Source of the DNA: Mycoavidus sp. HKI
GTDB lineage: Bacteria; Pseudomonadota; Gammaproteobacteria; Burkholderiales; Burkholderiaceae
NCBI RefSeq assembly: GCF_020023735.2
Contig: NZ_CP076444.2
Location: forward strand, 821,501-885,500
Direction of reading: 5' to 3'
DNA: 64,000 nt
The position numbers and the translations under genes were made by a program. The notes beneath the pieces are model-generated. The model was not told the origin of the DNA. It did no database searches and worked only from the letters and a program-made list of their open reading frames with translations. Positions 45,105-54,734 of this stretch are shown one piece after another. The first letter of the stretch is position 1; every line of letters begins with the position of its first letter.

Positions 45105-47351
45105 ATGAATAACGAGATTTTTTTTCAGCCGGCAGCGGACGCTGCTGAGCTTGATGATGCGCTGGCCTTCGTACAGGAACACGCGGGTGCATTTAGAGTG
45201 CACTCGGGAGAGTCGGTGCTTGATCATGCACGGGGTACCGTGCGTATTATCGAAACGCTCAATGTAGATCGGCCAACTTTGATTGCGTCGGTGATCTTTA
45301 ATGCAATCGCTTATATAAAAGAGCCTGGCACGCTCCTTGAAACTCGCTTTGGCTCGGAGATTGCACAGCTTGCGATGGATGTGTGCAAGCTGGTGCGGCT
45401 TGGCGTAAGCAGAGGCCAAACTGCGCCTGCAGCGACGCCGCAGCGCGCTAGCCGTGATCTCGCAGCGGCTCGCCATGCACAAGTTGAAGTGGTGCGTAAA
45501 ATGGTCTTAGCGTTTGCTCAAGACGTGCGAGTGGTGCTGATCCGACTGGCTTCCCGGCTGCAAACACTACGCTACTATTCTACTGTACAGCCACAGCCTG
45601 CGCTTGAAATGGCGCGTGAAATACTTGAACTTGACGCGCCGCTGGCTAACCGCTTGGGTATTTGGCAACTGAAATGGGAACTTGAAGACTTAGCTTTTCG
45701 CTTCGAGGACCCGCTGACGTATAAACACATTGCGCGCTTGCTTGACGAAAAGCGCATTGAGCGTAATACCTATATCACGGCAGGGGTCGCTCAGCTACAG
45801 CTTGAGTTATCTAAAGCCGACATCCAGGCCGAAGTCACTGGCCGGCCAAAGCATATCTATAGTATTTGGCGCAAAATGCGCAGTAAGCAACTCGACTTTT
45901 CTGAGCTCTATGATGTGCGTGCATTACGTGTGATCGTCAACGACATTAAAGATTGCTATAGCGTATTGGGTATTGTGCATAACCTTTGGCAGCCGATTCC
46001 AAAAGAGTTTGATGATTACATTTCGCGGCCTAAACCGAATGGATATAAGTCATTGCATACCGTCGTGCTAGATGCGAGCGGCCGCGCTCTGGAAGTTCAA
46101 ATTCGCACTCATGAGATGCATCGCTTTGCCGAATATGGGATTGCAGCGCACTGGCGCTATAAAGAAACTGGGGCTCAGAGCCATCATGGGCAAACTCTGG
46201 CCCAGAGCCGCTACGATGAAAAGCTCGCCTGGTTGCGGCAATTACTCGCTTGGAAGGATGATATAACGCATCGCGATGCCGATCTACATTCACTGGCTGA
46301 AAAAGAACCCTGGCAGCAATTAAAACAAGCAGCGCTAGATGATCACATTTACGTACTCACGCCGCAGGCACATGTAGTGGCGTTACCGCAAGGGGCAAGC
46401 GCCATCGATTTTGCTTATTATTTGCATACTGAACTGGGCCATCGTTGCCGCGGCGCGCGCGTTGATGGAGCCATGGTGCCACTGAATACCCCTCTGCAAA
46501 ACGGGCAGACGGTTGAGATTATCACGGTAAAACAAGGTGGCCCATCGCGTGATTGGCTCAATCCGCAATTAGCGTATCTAAGCAGCGCGCGGGCTAAGCA
46601 AAAAGTGCGCTCTTGGTTTAATGCAATTGACTTGCAGCAAGCTATCGCGGGTGGACGCGCTCTGGTTGAAAAGACCTTACAGCGTGAAGGAAAAACCTCT
46701 ATTAACCTAGACGAATTAGCCGCTAAAATCGGCCTTAAGTCAGCCGAAGAATTATTTGTTGCAATGGGCAAAGAAGAGTTGAGTCCACGCAGCATTGAGC
46801 AGGCGCTAGCTGGCCCAGATACTGAGCACAGTACTAGCACACCTGCTCTGGCGACCAGAAAAAGCAGTGATTTAAGCGTCTTGCAAGGTGCCTCAAGCGG
46901 TGTGTTAGTAGTGGGAGTGAGCGCATTGATGACGCAATTTTCACGCTGTTGTCGACCTGCTCCGCCCGATGCAATTGTAGGTTTTGTGACGCGGGCTAGG
47001 GGCATATCCATTCATCGTGCTCAATGTGCAAGTTTTCTTCATCTGGCGCAACGTATGCCTGAGCGAGTGATGCAAACGACTTGGCCAAATGGTATACAGA
47101 GCCGCTCAGGAGCGACGGTTTATCCGGTTGATCTGGTGATAGCAGCGAATGACCGCCAAGGATTACTGCGTGATATTTCGGAAGTTTTCGCGCGAGAAAA
47201 GATCAATGTGATTAACGTGAAAACTGTTCGCCAGCGTACTATTGCATTAATGCACTTCACGGTTGAAGTGGCAAGCACCGCAGAGGTTTCTCGGGCAGCC
47301 GCATTATTGCGTGAAGTAGTCGGCGTGTTGCGCGCTACGCGTAAAAGCTAA
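45105..47351 (+). CDS. relA: RelA (p)ppGpp synthetase
   Basis: A 748-residue long RSH protein that makes (p)ppGpp when ribosomes sense uncharged tRNA. The HD hydrolase region is degenerate: where SpoT has the LLHDVVED metal site, this protein has VIFNAIAYI, so hydrolase activity is not expected. The synthetase domain is intact (YSIWRKMRSKQLDFSELYDVRALRVIV, RPKPNGYKSLHTVV, EVQIRTHEMHRFAEYGIAAHW), followed by TGS (HIYVLTPQAHVVALPQGASAIDFAY) and a C-terminal ACT domain. A separate SpoT is expected elsewhere in the genome. Confidence 0.9.
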   Translation: MNNEIFFQPAADAAELDDALAFVQEHAGAFRVHSGESVLDHARGTVRIIETLNVDRPTLIASVIFNAIAYIKEPGTLLETRFGSEIAQLAMDVCKLVRLGVSRGQTAPAATPQRASRDLAAARHAQVEVVRKMVLAFAQDVRVVLIRLASRLQTLRYYSTVQPQPALEMAREILELDAPLANRLGIWQLKWELEDLAFRFEDPLTYKHIARLLDEKRIERNTYITAGVAQLQLELSKADIQAEVTGRPKHIYSIWRKMRSKQLDFSELYDVRALRVIVNDIKDCYSVLGIVHNLWQPIPKEFDDYISRPKPNGYKSLHTVVLDASGRALEVQIRTHEMHRFAEYGIAAHWRYKETGAQSHHGQTLAQSRYDEKLAWLRQLLAWKDDITHRDADLHSLAEKEPWQQLKQAALDDHIYVLTPQAHVVALPQGASAIDFAYYLHTELGHRCRGARVDGAMVPLNTPLQNGQTVEIITVKQGGPSRDWLNPQLAYLSSARAKQKVRSWFNAIDLQQAIAGGRALVEKTLQREGKTSINLDELAAKIGLKSAEELFVAMGKEELSPRSIEQALAGPDTEHSTSTPALATRKSSDLSVLQGASSGVLVVGVSALMTQFSRCCRPAPPDAIVGFVTRARGISIHRAQCASFLHLAQRMPERVMQTTWPNGIQSRSGATVYPVDLVIAANDRQGLLRDISEVFAREKINVINVKTVRQRTIALMHFTVEVASTAEVSRAAALLREVVGVLRATRKS

Positions 47352-47383
47352 ATGGTTTGTATCTTCTACCGAATGAGTCGTCT

Positions 47384-47713
47384 ATGAATAATACAGTCAT
47401 CCTTATCCTCACTACCTTACCCTCGACCGAGATAGCGAATACACTTAGTCGCCAGGTACTCGATGCGCAGTTAGCGGCTTGTGTCACGCAATTTGCGCCA
47501 ATGCATTCTCGTTATTTTTGGCAAGGAAAATTTGAGGACACAGAAGAAATCATGCTGCTTTTTAAAACCACTGCAGAAATAGCGCCAGCGCTCAAAGAAT
47601 GGATTGCTCGCCATCATCCTTACCAAACTCCTGAAATTCTCAGCTGGTCTACTTCTGCTAACCCTGCTTATGCTCAATGGGTGGCAGCAGCAACTCAAAC
47701 TTTAGAGACCTAG
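47384..47713 (+). CDS. cutA: CutA-like protein
   Basis: A 109-residue protein of the CutA family, trimers linked to divalent metal tolerance, related in fold to PII proteins. The pattern LDAQLAACVTQFAPMHSRYFWQGKFEDTEEIMLLFKT and the HHPYQTPEI block are characteristic. The start at 47384 is used (first ATG with MNNTVIL). It lies 32 bases after relA; the true cellular role of CutA is not settled. Confidence 0.85.
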   Translation: MNNTVILILTTLPSTEIANTLSRQVLDAQLAACVTQFAPMHSRYFWQGKFEDTEEIMLLFKTTAEIAPALKEWIARHHPYQTPEILSWSTSANPAYAQWVAAATQTLET

Positions 47714-47779
47714 ATTTCTGCTCCGCAATGCTGTAGTTAATGAATCATGCCAGTAATATTTAAATGGAGAGTGACTGAC

Positions 47780-48529
47780 ATGGTAGAGTTGGCAAAGCGT
47801 TGGCTAGTGATTTCACCCCACCTCGATGATGGCGTATTTAGCTGCGGACGTCTGCTCGCCATGACACCTGGTTCCATTGTAGTAACAGTATTTGCGGGCA
47901 TTCCTCCATGCGGTACCCCAGCGCCATCTTGGGATCAAAGTGCTGGTTTTGTTACTGCGAATGAAGCGGTACGCGCGCGTCGCAAAGAAGACCAGCGCGC
48001 CCTCGATATATTGGGTGCGAAAGCCGTATGGCTTGATTTTTTTGATGATCAGTACAACGCGCCGTGCACTTCGGATGATATTGCTGTACGACTAGCTGCC
48101 GTGCTTGAAACTTATGCTGATGCTGGTGTAGTTGCCCCATTTGGCCTGTCTCATAGTGATCATGTATTAGTACAGGATGCAGTACTAAAATTGTTCCAGC
48201 GTGAAAAAGGTCAGCGGCCATGGTTTTTTTTCGAGGATGCGCTTTATCGATGCACTAGCCACCTTGTTGCTGAGCGACTGTCTAACTGGCGTGCACAAGG
48301 TCTGCTAGCACGACAGGTCAATTTGCTTGGTGACGCATCAGCAGGGGCTGAAGCCAAATCTGCTGCCACACGTGCCTATGCCAGCCAAATTGCCTTGTTC
48401 AAGGCTGATCTTCTCTCCGACCTTCATGCGCCAGAATCCTATTGGCAGCTCCATTGTCAACGTACTCTATGTCGAGCGACCGCGTGGCGTCCCTCATGTA
48501 GCGTGAGCGATGTGATGAGGCACAAATGA
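47780..48529 (+). CDS. PIG-L/LmbE family deacetylase
   Basis: A 249-residue zinc-dependent deacetylase of the PIG-L/LmbE type, which removes acetyl groups from N-acetylglucosamine-like sugars. The motif SPHLDDGVFSCG near the N-terminus and HSDHVLV at mid-length supply the expected Asp and His zinc ligands. The ATG at 47780 has GGAGAG at a good distance; an ATG at 47747 is in frame. Residues 45-60 form a hydrophobic strand that fits the core. Substrate and pathway cannot be told; a cell envelope or antibiotic-type sugar is possible. Confidence 0.75.
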   Translation: MVELAKRWLVISPHLDDGVFSCGRLLAMTPGSIVVTVFAGIPPCGTPAPSWDQSAGFVTANEAVRARRKEDQRALDILGAKAVWLDFFDDQYNAPCTSDDIAVRLAAVLETYADAGVVAPFGLSHSDHVLVQDAVLKLFQREKGQRPWFFFEDALYRCTSHLVAERLSNWRAQGLLARQVNLLGDASAGAEAKSAATRAYASQIALFKADLLSDLHAPESYWQLHCQRTLCRATAWRPSCSVSDVMRHK

Positions 48530-48728
48530 AAATTGATCGCCAAGTTGTTTGCCCAAGAGTCGATCTACTGCTTTAGGAATTTTGCTAAATTCGGCAAGAA
48601 ATCAAGGGGCTCGCGTCTCCTAGCGCACTTGACCCTAACGGGAAGCTAGCAGAAAAGCATCGCTGTAAGCTTACTTAAGTGAGCATCTCGTTGTAACATT
48701 GAATAATAGAAAATAACAGGAGCATGAT

Positions 48729-51700
48729 ATGTTAGGCAGCATTTTCTCGTCATCACGCAGCGCGCTCTCGGCAGAGCAAACGCTTGACCTCGTCAATGCT
48801 TATTTAAAGACCGCCCGCGAAACTCACGATATCCATATCGCTTCCATCTTATGCGACGATGCAGAAATCTCGTTATTTCAGGCAAAAAAATCCTTCAAAA
48901 GAGCACTGACCCCTGAGACGCTGGCAGATCAAACGCTACGCAATAAAATTGGCATGGCCTATTTCGAGCGCGGCGAACTGTTAAAAAAAATAGGTAACCA
49001 TGACAAAGCCGAAGCCAGTTATAAAAAAGCAGAAAAATGGGGATATGTGCAGGAGCCGGACAAATCGACCTCCGCCTCGCGCCCCAGCAGCACGTTTAGT
49101 TCCATTCACAGCGCCTTACTTCCGCGCGCAGCTTTATTGGTTGCGTCTCAACACGCCTCCCCAGCGGCTAATAAAGGCAGTCTGGGCACCAACCTCGCAC
49201 AGCTTCCTCCCCATATTTTTGCGCAGAACGTGTCTGCACCTGTTGCTCGGTATGATTTACCGCAAGCAGATGACCCCCTCACCAGCACCCCTCAGCTTGT
49301 GTACTGCCTGAGTCTGTTGCCAGGTGACTGGTTAGCCGATAAAGTCCTCAACCAAAAAGAAAAAGACTGGTCCCAAACCATAGCCAAAGATGAAATAGAA
49401 CAAAAAAGGCTCCGTACCCTGGCAACGGATGTAATCCGAGAATTCACCACCGATGAACTCCAAGAGGCGACCGCGGTCACCGAGGTAGTGTGCTTGGCTC
49501 CGGTCCTCGAGCAAGCACACTTTAAAGAGCTGATAGCGCAGTTTGTAGATGGCATTGACAAGCAGCGCTTGCTGGATTTCGCTTTACTGGAAGGGCTGGC
49601 TGAACTGATTCAACGCACAACTTCCGGTTACTTAACGGAAGATGATCTCATCAAAATATTAGGACTCTTAGACACCCGTTTAGAAAGCACCCATGGGCAA
49701 TCTACAGAGGCTATTTATCAATTAACGCGCACGGTATCGCACGTGTTGGATGCGATGGCCGATAGCCAGGTCAAGGGCGTCAAGCGCGAAGCACTGCACG
49801 AACCCCTTTCTGCGTATCTAAAAGGGTTAAAGAGTAGCGCCGACCCGTATCTTGTCTACCAAGCGGCCTATGCTTCTCAGGCTTTGCTATATGTTCCCAA
49901 TAATGAAAAGTTATTGGACACGGTCATGCGCATCGGCGGAAAGATGTTTGGAGGCGCTGCAAGTATAGTGAAGGCCGTCAAAGGCTTTGATCTGAATGGC
50001 TTTGTAGAAGGCTTGAAGAGTATTCAGGAGGGCTTCGACGGGGTGGTAGCTGCCGCTAAAACGCTCAAAGAAGGTTATGACACCGTGATGTCATTGAAGG
50101 AGAGCGGGCAAAGTTTTCTCGACAGTCTGCAAGAAGGCTACAACTTTGACCGCAAAAGCGCGTGGTATCCCGCCTTGCAAATTGCTGATCAACTGATACA
50201 AAAAGGGCAACTTGCTGATTTTAAGGAGTTAGTGTGTGCAGCGCCCTGTCGGCGCGATCCTGTTTTTCAGTGGGGGGTGTGCGAACGCTTAGGGCAACTG
50301 GCGGCCAATCCGCTGTGGGAGGCTAATACACGCCAAAGCGCGTTGGATTTTTTAAGCACGCTGTATAAAGAAGATGCGACGTGGGGTCATCACGCGAACG
50401 TGAAGCAATGGATTATTAAGATTCTGATGCACCTAGCCGATTCACCTGAGCGTGCAGCGGCAACCGACGTTAAAGCGTCAGAAAAGCCATTTGAGAGTGC
50501 ACCAGCAGCCAAAACCCTGTTGGAAGCGTTGGCAAAGAATGGTGATGCGCAGAAACAAGCGCTCTATGCAGAGTGTATTCAAGAGGGTAAAGGCCGTTGC
50601 CCTTATACGAACGTCGGCGCACCGCTGCTCGCTTCGCCTTCCTTATTAGAGCGCGCTCAGAATAAGCCGGACGTCGAGACCGACTTGCGCAAGCTCAAAC
50701 GCCAGCGCTTAAAAGAACAGGGCAATGCTGTCTATATCGCCCCACAAGCCAAGCCCAGCCTCAAAGCATCCGATGAGACGCTGTTTAACTTAACAGAGGC
50801 AGTCCAAGCATTTCTGCAGAGTGAGCAAAAGGTGATGTTGCTCTTAGGGGATTCTGGGTCGGGTAAATCGACCTTTAACCGGATGCTTGAAAAGGACCTC
50901 TGGCACGCCTATAAGGAAGAGAAAGGCCAGCGCATCCCCCTCTTTATTACTTTGCCCGCGATTGACAAGCCTGAACAGGATCTGATCCCCAAACAATTAC
51001 GCAAGTTGGGCTTTACCGAGCCGCAGATTAGAGAGCTTAAGGATACGCGTGAATTTATTGTCATTTGCGATGGGTACGATGAGAGTCAGCAAACCCATAA
51101 TCTGTATATGAGCAACCAGCTCCAACGCGGTCAAAAGGGAGAGTGGAGCGCGCAGATGGTGATCAGCTGTCGCAGCGAATACCTTGGCTTGGATTATCGG
51201 GATCGCTTTCAGCCGATGGATCAGCATCACCAGGCCGAATCATCGCTGTTTCAGAAAGCGGTACTCACCCCGTTTTCTGACGCTCAGATTACAGAGTACG
51301 TCAAGAAATATGTCTCCCTACATAAACCGCTCTGGAAGACGAAAAGTTACGACGATGCGCTTAATCAGATTCCTCATTTAAAAGAATTAGTGAAAAACCC
51401 CTTTCTTTTAACCTTGTCCTTAGAAGTGCTGCCCCGTCTAGTGCTGGACCCCAAACAAGATCTCTCTACCGCCCGGATAACCCGTGTGGCGCTGTATGAT
51501 GAGTTCGTCGAGCAATGGCTAGAGCGTGGCAAAAAACGCCTAGGAGAGAAGGACTTAAGCCGTCAAGAAAAGAAAGCATTTGAGAGTTTGGCCGATGAAG
51601 GCTTTACGCAGAACGGTATCGACTTTTTGAAAAACTTGTCGGCTGCGATCTATGAAGAGCAAGGGGGAAACCCGGTCGTCGAGTATTCGCACTTTAAAGA

Positions 51701-54425
51701 TCAAAAGACCTGGAAAGAAGCCTTTTTTAGCCGAGACGACGACAAGTATCTGCTGCGCGAAGCCAGTCCGCTTAGTCGTAGTGGTAATCAGTTTCGGTTT
51801 ATCCATCGGTCGTTGCTCGAATATGGAGTCGCCCGTGCGGTATTCGATCCGCAAGACGGGGAGCGCGCCCGCAAAGCGGCCCTCACGCAAGCCCTGACCA
51901 CCCGTCGAGGGAGCACCAGTTCTGTTTGGAGTTTTAGAAGCCAAACTGCGGTGGAAGACGACGCTGTAGCGATTGAGCAACCCTTACTTGCCTCGCCTTT
52001 GGCGAAGAAAGATTTTGTCAGCGAGCCGTCAGTTCTGCAATTTCTCGCGGAGCGGGTGCAACAGGAGCCCCTGTTCAAGGAACAACTGCACGCGGTTATC
52101 GAACGGTCTAAAACCGACAAGTCGGTGCGCAGGGCCGCGGCCAATGCGATCACGATATTAGTCAGAGCGGGCGTACAGTTTCATGGAGCAGATTTAAAGG
52201 GTATCCAAATACCCGGGGCGGATCTGAGTGGGGGCATATTTGATTCTGCTCAGCTGCAAGGGGCGGATTTAAGAAAGGTCAAACTTCAGAATAGCTGGCT
52301 GCGCCAGACCAATTTAAGTGGTGCGCAGATGGCGGGCGTGCAGTTTGGCGAATGGCCTTATCTCCAAGAAGAGAGCGGGGTGCGGTCCTGTGCGTATGCA
52401 CCAGATGGGAAAGCCTGCGCCATTGGCCTTGGTGACGTGATCCGCGTGTATGACACGTCAAGCTGGGAAAATATCCACACCTTACGCGGACATAGAGGCG
52501 ATGTTAATAGCGTGGTGTACTCGCCGAGCGGCGCGCAGATCGCCTCGGGCAGTGATGACAAGACGGTGCGGCTGTGGGACGCGCGAAGCGGAGTCCCTGG
52601 GCACACCTTAGAAGGACATACCGATGCTGTTAATAGCGTGGCGTATTCGCCAAGCAACGCGCAGATCGCCTCGGGCAGTCACGACCAGACAGTGCGGCTA
52701 TGGGACGCGCAAAGCGGAGCCGCTGAGCACACCTTAGAAGGACATGCCGACGTTGTTAATAGCGTGGTGTATTCGCCGAACAGCGCGCAGATCGCTTCAG
52801 GCAGTGATGACAAGACGGTGCGGCTGTGGGACGCGCGAAGTGGAGCCCCTGGGCATACCTTAGAAGGACATACCGGCTGGGTTAAGAGTGTAGTGTATTC
52901 ACCGAACGGCGCGCAGATCGCCTCGGGCAGTTCTGACAATACGGTGCGGCTGTGGGACGCGCAAAGCGGAGCCCCTGGGCACACCTTACAAGGACATACC
53001 TCCTATGTTTGGAGCGTGGTGTACTCGCCGAGCGGCGCGCAGATCGCCTCGGGCAGTTGGGACAATACGATCCGTCTGTGGGATACGCAAAGCGGAGCCG
53101 CTGGGCACACCTTAGAAGGACATACCAGAGAGGTGACTAGCTTGGTGTATGCGCCGAGCGGCACGCAGATCGCCTCGGGCAGTGGTGACAAAACGGTGCG
53201 GCTGTGGGACGCGCAAAGCGGAACCCCCGGGTACACCTTAGAAGGACATACCGACGTTGTTAGTAGCGTGGTGTATTCGCCGAGCGGCGCGCAGATCGCC
53301 TCGGGCAGTGATGACAAGACGGTGCGGCTGTGGGACGCGCAAAACGGAATCCCCGGGCACGCCTTAAAAGGACATCTCTCCGCTGTTATGAGCGTGGTGT
53401 ATTCGCCGAACGGCGCGCAGATCGCCTCGGGCAGTTATGACAAAACGGTGCGGCTGTGGGATGCGCAAAGCGGAACTCCTGGGCACACCTTAGAAGGACA
53501 TGCCGACGCTGTTTATAGCGTGGTGTATTCGCCGAGCGGTGCGCAACTCGCCTCGAGCAGTCATGACAAGACGGTCCGGTTGTGGGACGCCGAAAGCGGA
53601 GCCGCTGGGTACACCTTAGAAGGACATACCAGAGAGATTAGAAGCGTGGTGTACTCGCCGAGCGGCGCGCAACTCGCCTCGGGCAGTTCTGACAAGACGG
53701 TGCGGCTGTGGGACGCGCACAGCGGAGCAGCTGGACACACCTTAGAAGGACATACCGACGCTGTTTATAGCGTGGCGTATTCGCCGAGCGACGCGCAGAT
53801 CGCTTCGGGCAGTCGCGACAAGACGGTGCGGCTGTGGGACGCGCACAGCGGAGCCGCTGGGCACACCTTAGAAGGACATGCCGATGTTGTTAATAGCGTA
53901 GTGTATTCGCCGAGCGGCGCGCAGATTGCTTCAGGCAGTGATGACCAGACGGTGCGGTTGTGGGATGTTGCTTCGGGTCAGTGTCGGGCGGTGATTGAAG
54001 GTTTTGACGGAAGCATTTTGAGCCTTGCCTGGAAAACGACCCCCGACAGTACCTATTTGGTAACTGGCAGTATAGATAGGTTAGTTTGCCAGTGGCAGGT
54101 GATAGAAGAAGGGGATGAAATTCAGGCGCGTCTAAGCTGGATATCACCGCATGGGGAGTTGAACGTGAAGAATACGTTACTTGAAGGGGTACGGGGCTTA
54201 AGTGGGATGAATACGGCCCTTTTGAAGCAGCGGGGGGCCGTGGGTGAGCCGACTCCGCCTTTAGACTTCCAGCAGGCGAGTCAGCAGTTAAGCGTCGTGA
54301 GCGCTGCGGCAGCCAAATTCAAGCAGCTGCCAAAACGCAAGACGTTGGATGCCCTTCCTGTAGCACAGCCCGCTGAGCAGTCAGTAAGTCCAGTACCCTC
54401 GTTAAACATCTCTCAGTTTGCCTAA
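48729..54425 (+). CDS. Giant NLR-like protein: helical N-terminus, NACHT, pentapeptide and WD40 repeats
   Basis: An 1898-residue protein built like a fungal or animal NLR. Residues 1-110 are TPR-like helices; about 195-620 form an all-helical ARM-like region. Next comes a NACHT-type ATPase with Walker A GDSGSGKST (707-715) and Walker B ICDGYDES (DGYDE at 781-785), helical region with RFIHRSLLEYGVA, pentapeptide-type repeats (about 1149-1213), a degenerate WD blade, twelve near-identical 42-residue WD40 repeats (1254-1757), another divergent blade and a tail with LLKQRGAVGEPTPPLDF. No signal peptide or membrane segment is visible. AGGAG lies 6 bases before the ATG. From memory, Mortierellaceae fungi encode close architectural relatives; this suggests transfer between symbiont and host, not yet tested. 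It could sense or defend, or act as an effector. Confidence 0.9.
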   Translation: MLGSIFSSSRSALSAEQTLDLVNAYLKTARETHDIHIASILCDDAEISLFQAKKSFKRALTPETLADQTLRNKIGMAYFERGELLKKIGNHDKAEASYKKAEKWGYVQEPDKSTSASRPSSTFSSIHSALLPRAALLVASQHASPAANKGSLGTNLAQLPPHIFAQNVSAPVARYDLPQADDPLTSTPQLVYCLSLLPGDWLADKVLNQKEKDWSQTIAKDEIEQKRLRTLATDVIREFTTDELQEATAVTEVVCLAPVLEQAHFKELIAQFVDGIDKQRLLDFALLEGLAELIQRTTSGYLTEDDLIKILGLLDTRLESTHGQSTEAIYQLTRTVSHVLDAMADSQVKGVKREALHEPLSAYLKGLKSSADPYLVYQAAYASQALLYVPNNEKLLDTVMRIGGKMFGGAASIVKAVKGFDLNGFVEGLKSIQEGFDGVVAAAKTLKEGYDTVMSLKESGQSFLDSLQEGYNFDRKSAWYPALQIADQLIQKGQLADFKELVCAAPCRRDPVFQWGVCERLGQLAANPLWEANTRQSALDFLSTLYKEDATWGHHANVKQWIIKILMHLADSPERAAATDVKASEKPFESAPAAKTLLEALAKNGDAQKQALYAECIQEGKGRCPYTNVGAPLLASPSLLERAQNKPDVETDLRKLKRQRLKEQGNAVYIAPQAKPSLKASDETLFNLTEAVQAFLQSEQKVMLLLGDSGSGKSTFNRMLEKDLWHAYKEEKGQRIPLFITLPAIDKPEQDLIPKQLRKLGFTEPQIRELKDTREFIVICDGYDESQQTHNLYMSNQLQRGQKGEWSAQMVISCRSEYLGLDYRDRFQPMDQHHQAESSLFQKAVLTPFSDAQITEYVKKYVSLHKPLWKTKSYDDALNQIPHLKELVKNPFLLTLSLEVLPRLVLDPKQDLSTARITRVALYDEFVEQWLERGKKRLGEKDLSRQEKKAFESLADEGFTQNGIDFLKNLSAAIYEEQGGNPVVEYSHFKDQKTWKEAFFSRDDDKYLLREASPLSRSGNQFRFIHRSLLEYGVARAVFDPQDGERARKAALTQALTTRRGSTSSVWSFRSQTAVEDDAVAIEQPLLASPLAKKDFVSEPSVLQFLAERVQQEPLFKEQLHAVIERSKTDKSVRRAAANAITILVRAGVQFHGADLKGIQIPGADLSGGIFDSAQLQGADLRKVKLQNSWLRQTNLSGAQMAGVQFGEWPYLQEESGVRSCAYAPDGKACAIGLGDVIRVYDTSSWENIHTLRGHRGDVNSVVYSPSGAQIASGSDDKTVRLWDARSGVPGHTLEGHTDAVNSVAYSPSNAQIASGSHDQTVRLWDAQSGAAEHTLEGHADVVNSVVYSPNSAQIASGSDDKTVRLWDARSGAPGHTLEGHTGWVKSVVYSPNGAQIASGSSDNTVRLWDAQSGAPGHTLQGHTSYVWSVVYSPSGAQIASGSWDNTIRLWDTQSGAAGHTLEGHTREVTSLVYAPSGTQIASGSGDKTVRLWDAQSGTPGYTLEGHTDVVSSVVYSPSGAQIASGSDDKTVRLWDAQNGIPGHALKGHLSAVMSVVYSPNGAQIASGSYDKTVRLWDAQSGTPGHTLEGHADAVYSVVYSPSGAQLASSSHDKTVRLWDAESGAAGYTLEGHTREIRSVVYSPSGAQLASGSSDKTVRLWDAHSGAAGHTLEGHTDAVYSVAYSPSDAQIASGSRDKTVRLWDAHSGAAGHTLEGHADVVNSVVYSPSGAQIASGSDDQTVRLWDVASGQCRAVIEGFDGSILSLAWKTTPDSTYLVTGSIDRLVCQWQVIEEGDEIQARLSWISPHGELNVKNTLLEGVRGLSGMNTALLKQRGAVGEPTPPLDFQQASQQLSVVSAAAAKFKQLPKRKTLDALPVAQPAEQSVSPVPSLNISQFA
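52488..53999 (+). repeat. Twelve tandem 126-bp WD40-coding repeats
   Basis: Twelve exact-period units of 126 bp code for twelve 42-residue WD40 repeats without any indel. Most of the sequence is shared between units at the DNA level (for example the blocks coding AQIASGS and TVRLWDA), which points to recent duplication or concerted evolution. Differences cluster in a few columns: the five residues after the GH, the residue after SPS/SPN, the residue after ASGS, the K/N/Q before TVRLWD, and the A/T/V-P/A pair after SG. Confidence 0.95.
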
Positions 54426-54520
54426 AAGAGGATGTGGGTCCCAACACGGTAGGCGAGGGCGAATTGCGGAGCAAGCACAGGTGTTAAAAATCTGCTAGAA
54501 TCCATGCCGCATAAGGCAAA

Positions 54521-54595
54521 GCGGGCGTCGTATAATGGCTATTACCTCAGCTTCCCAAGCTGAAGACGTGGGTTCGATCCCCATCGCCCGCTCCA
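54521..54595 (+). tRNA. tRNA-Gly (CCC)
   Basis: A 75-base cloverleaf with acceptor GCGGGCG/CGCCCGC, anticodon stem TCAGC/GCTGA with loop TTCCCAA (anticodon CCC), T-loop GTTCGATCC and an encoded CCA. Confidence 0.95.
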
Positions 54596-54617
54596 ATTTG
54601 CTGCTTTTTGAATGATC

Positions 54618-54692
54618 CTCCCTGTAGTTCAATGGATAGAACGAGTGCCTCCTAAGCGCTAGATACAGGTTCGATTCCTGTCGGGGGGACCA
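54618..54692 (+). tRNA. tRNA-Arg (CCU)
   Basis: A 75-base cloverleaf with D-arm GTTC/GAAC, anticodon stem AGTGC/GCGCT with loop CTCCTAA (anticodon CCU), T-stem ACAGG/CCTGT and an encoded CCA. It follows tRNA-Gly by 22 bases and is probably cotranscribed. The 5' end is placed so that seven acceptor pairs form. Confidence 0.9.
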
Positions 54693-54734
54693 TGGTTATG
54701 TCTCTCCTATTACCCCCCAATCATATGAATTGAC

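Noticed and set aside
45105..47351. Bifunctional SpoT
   Set aside because: The HD hydrolase residues are missing, so the synthetase-only RelA is the better call.
52358..53317. Several minus-strand open frames of 100 or so residues opposite the WD40 region
   Set aside because: They are shadows created by the repeated codons, with repeated wording such as CASHSRTV and no ribosome binding sites.
52488..53999. CRISPR-like direct repeats
   Set aside because: The period is 126 bp without spacers and the units code for WD40 repeats in one open frame.
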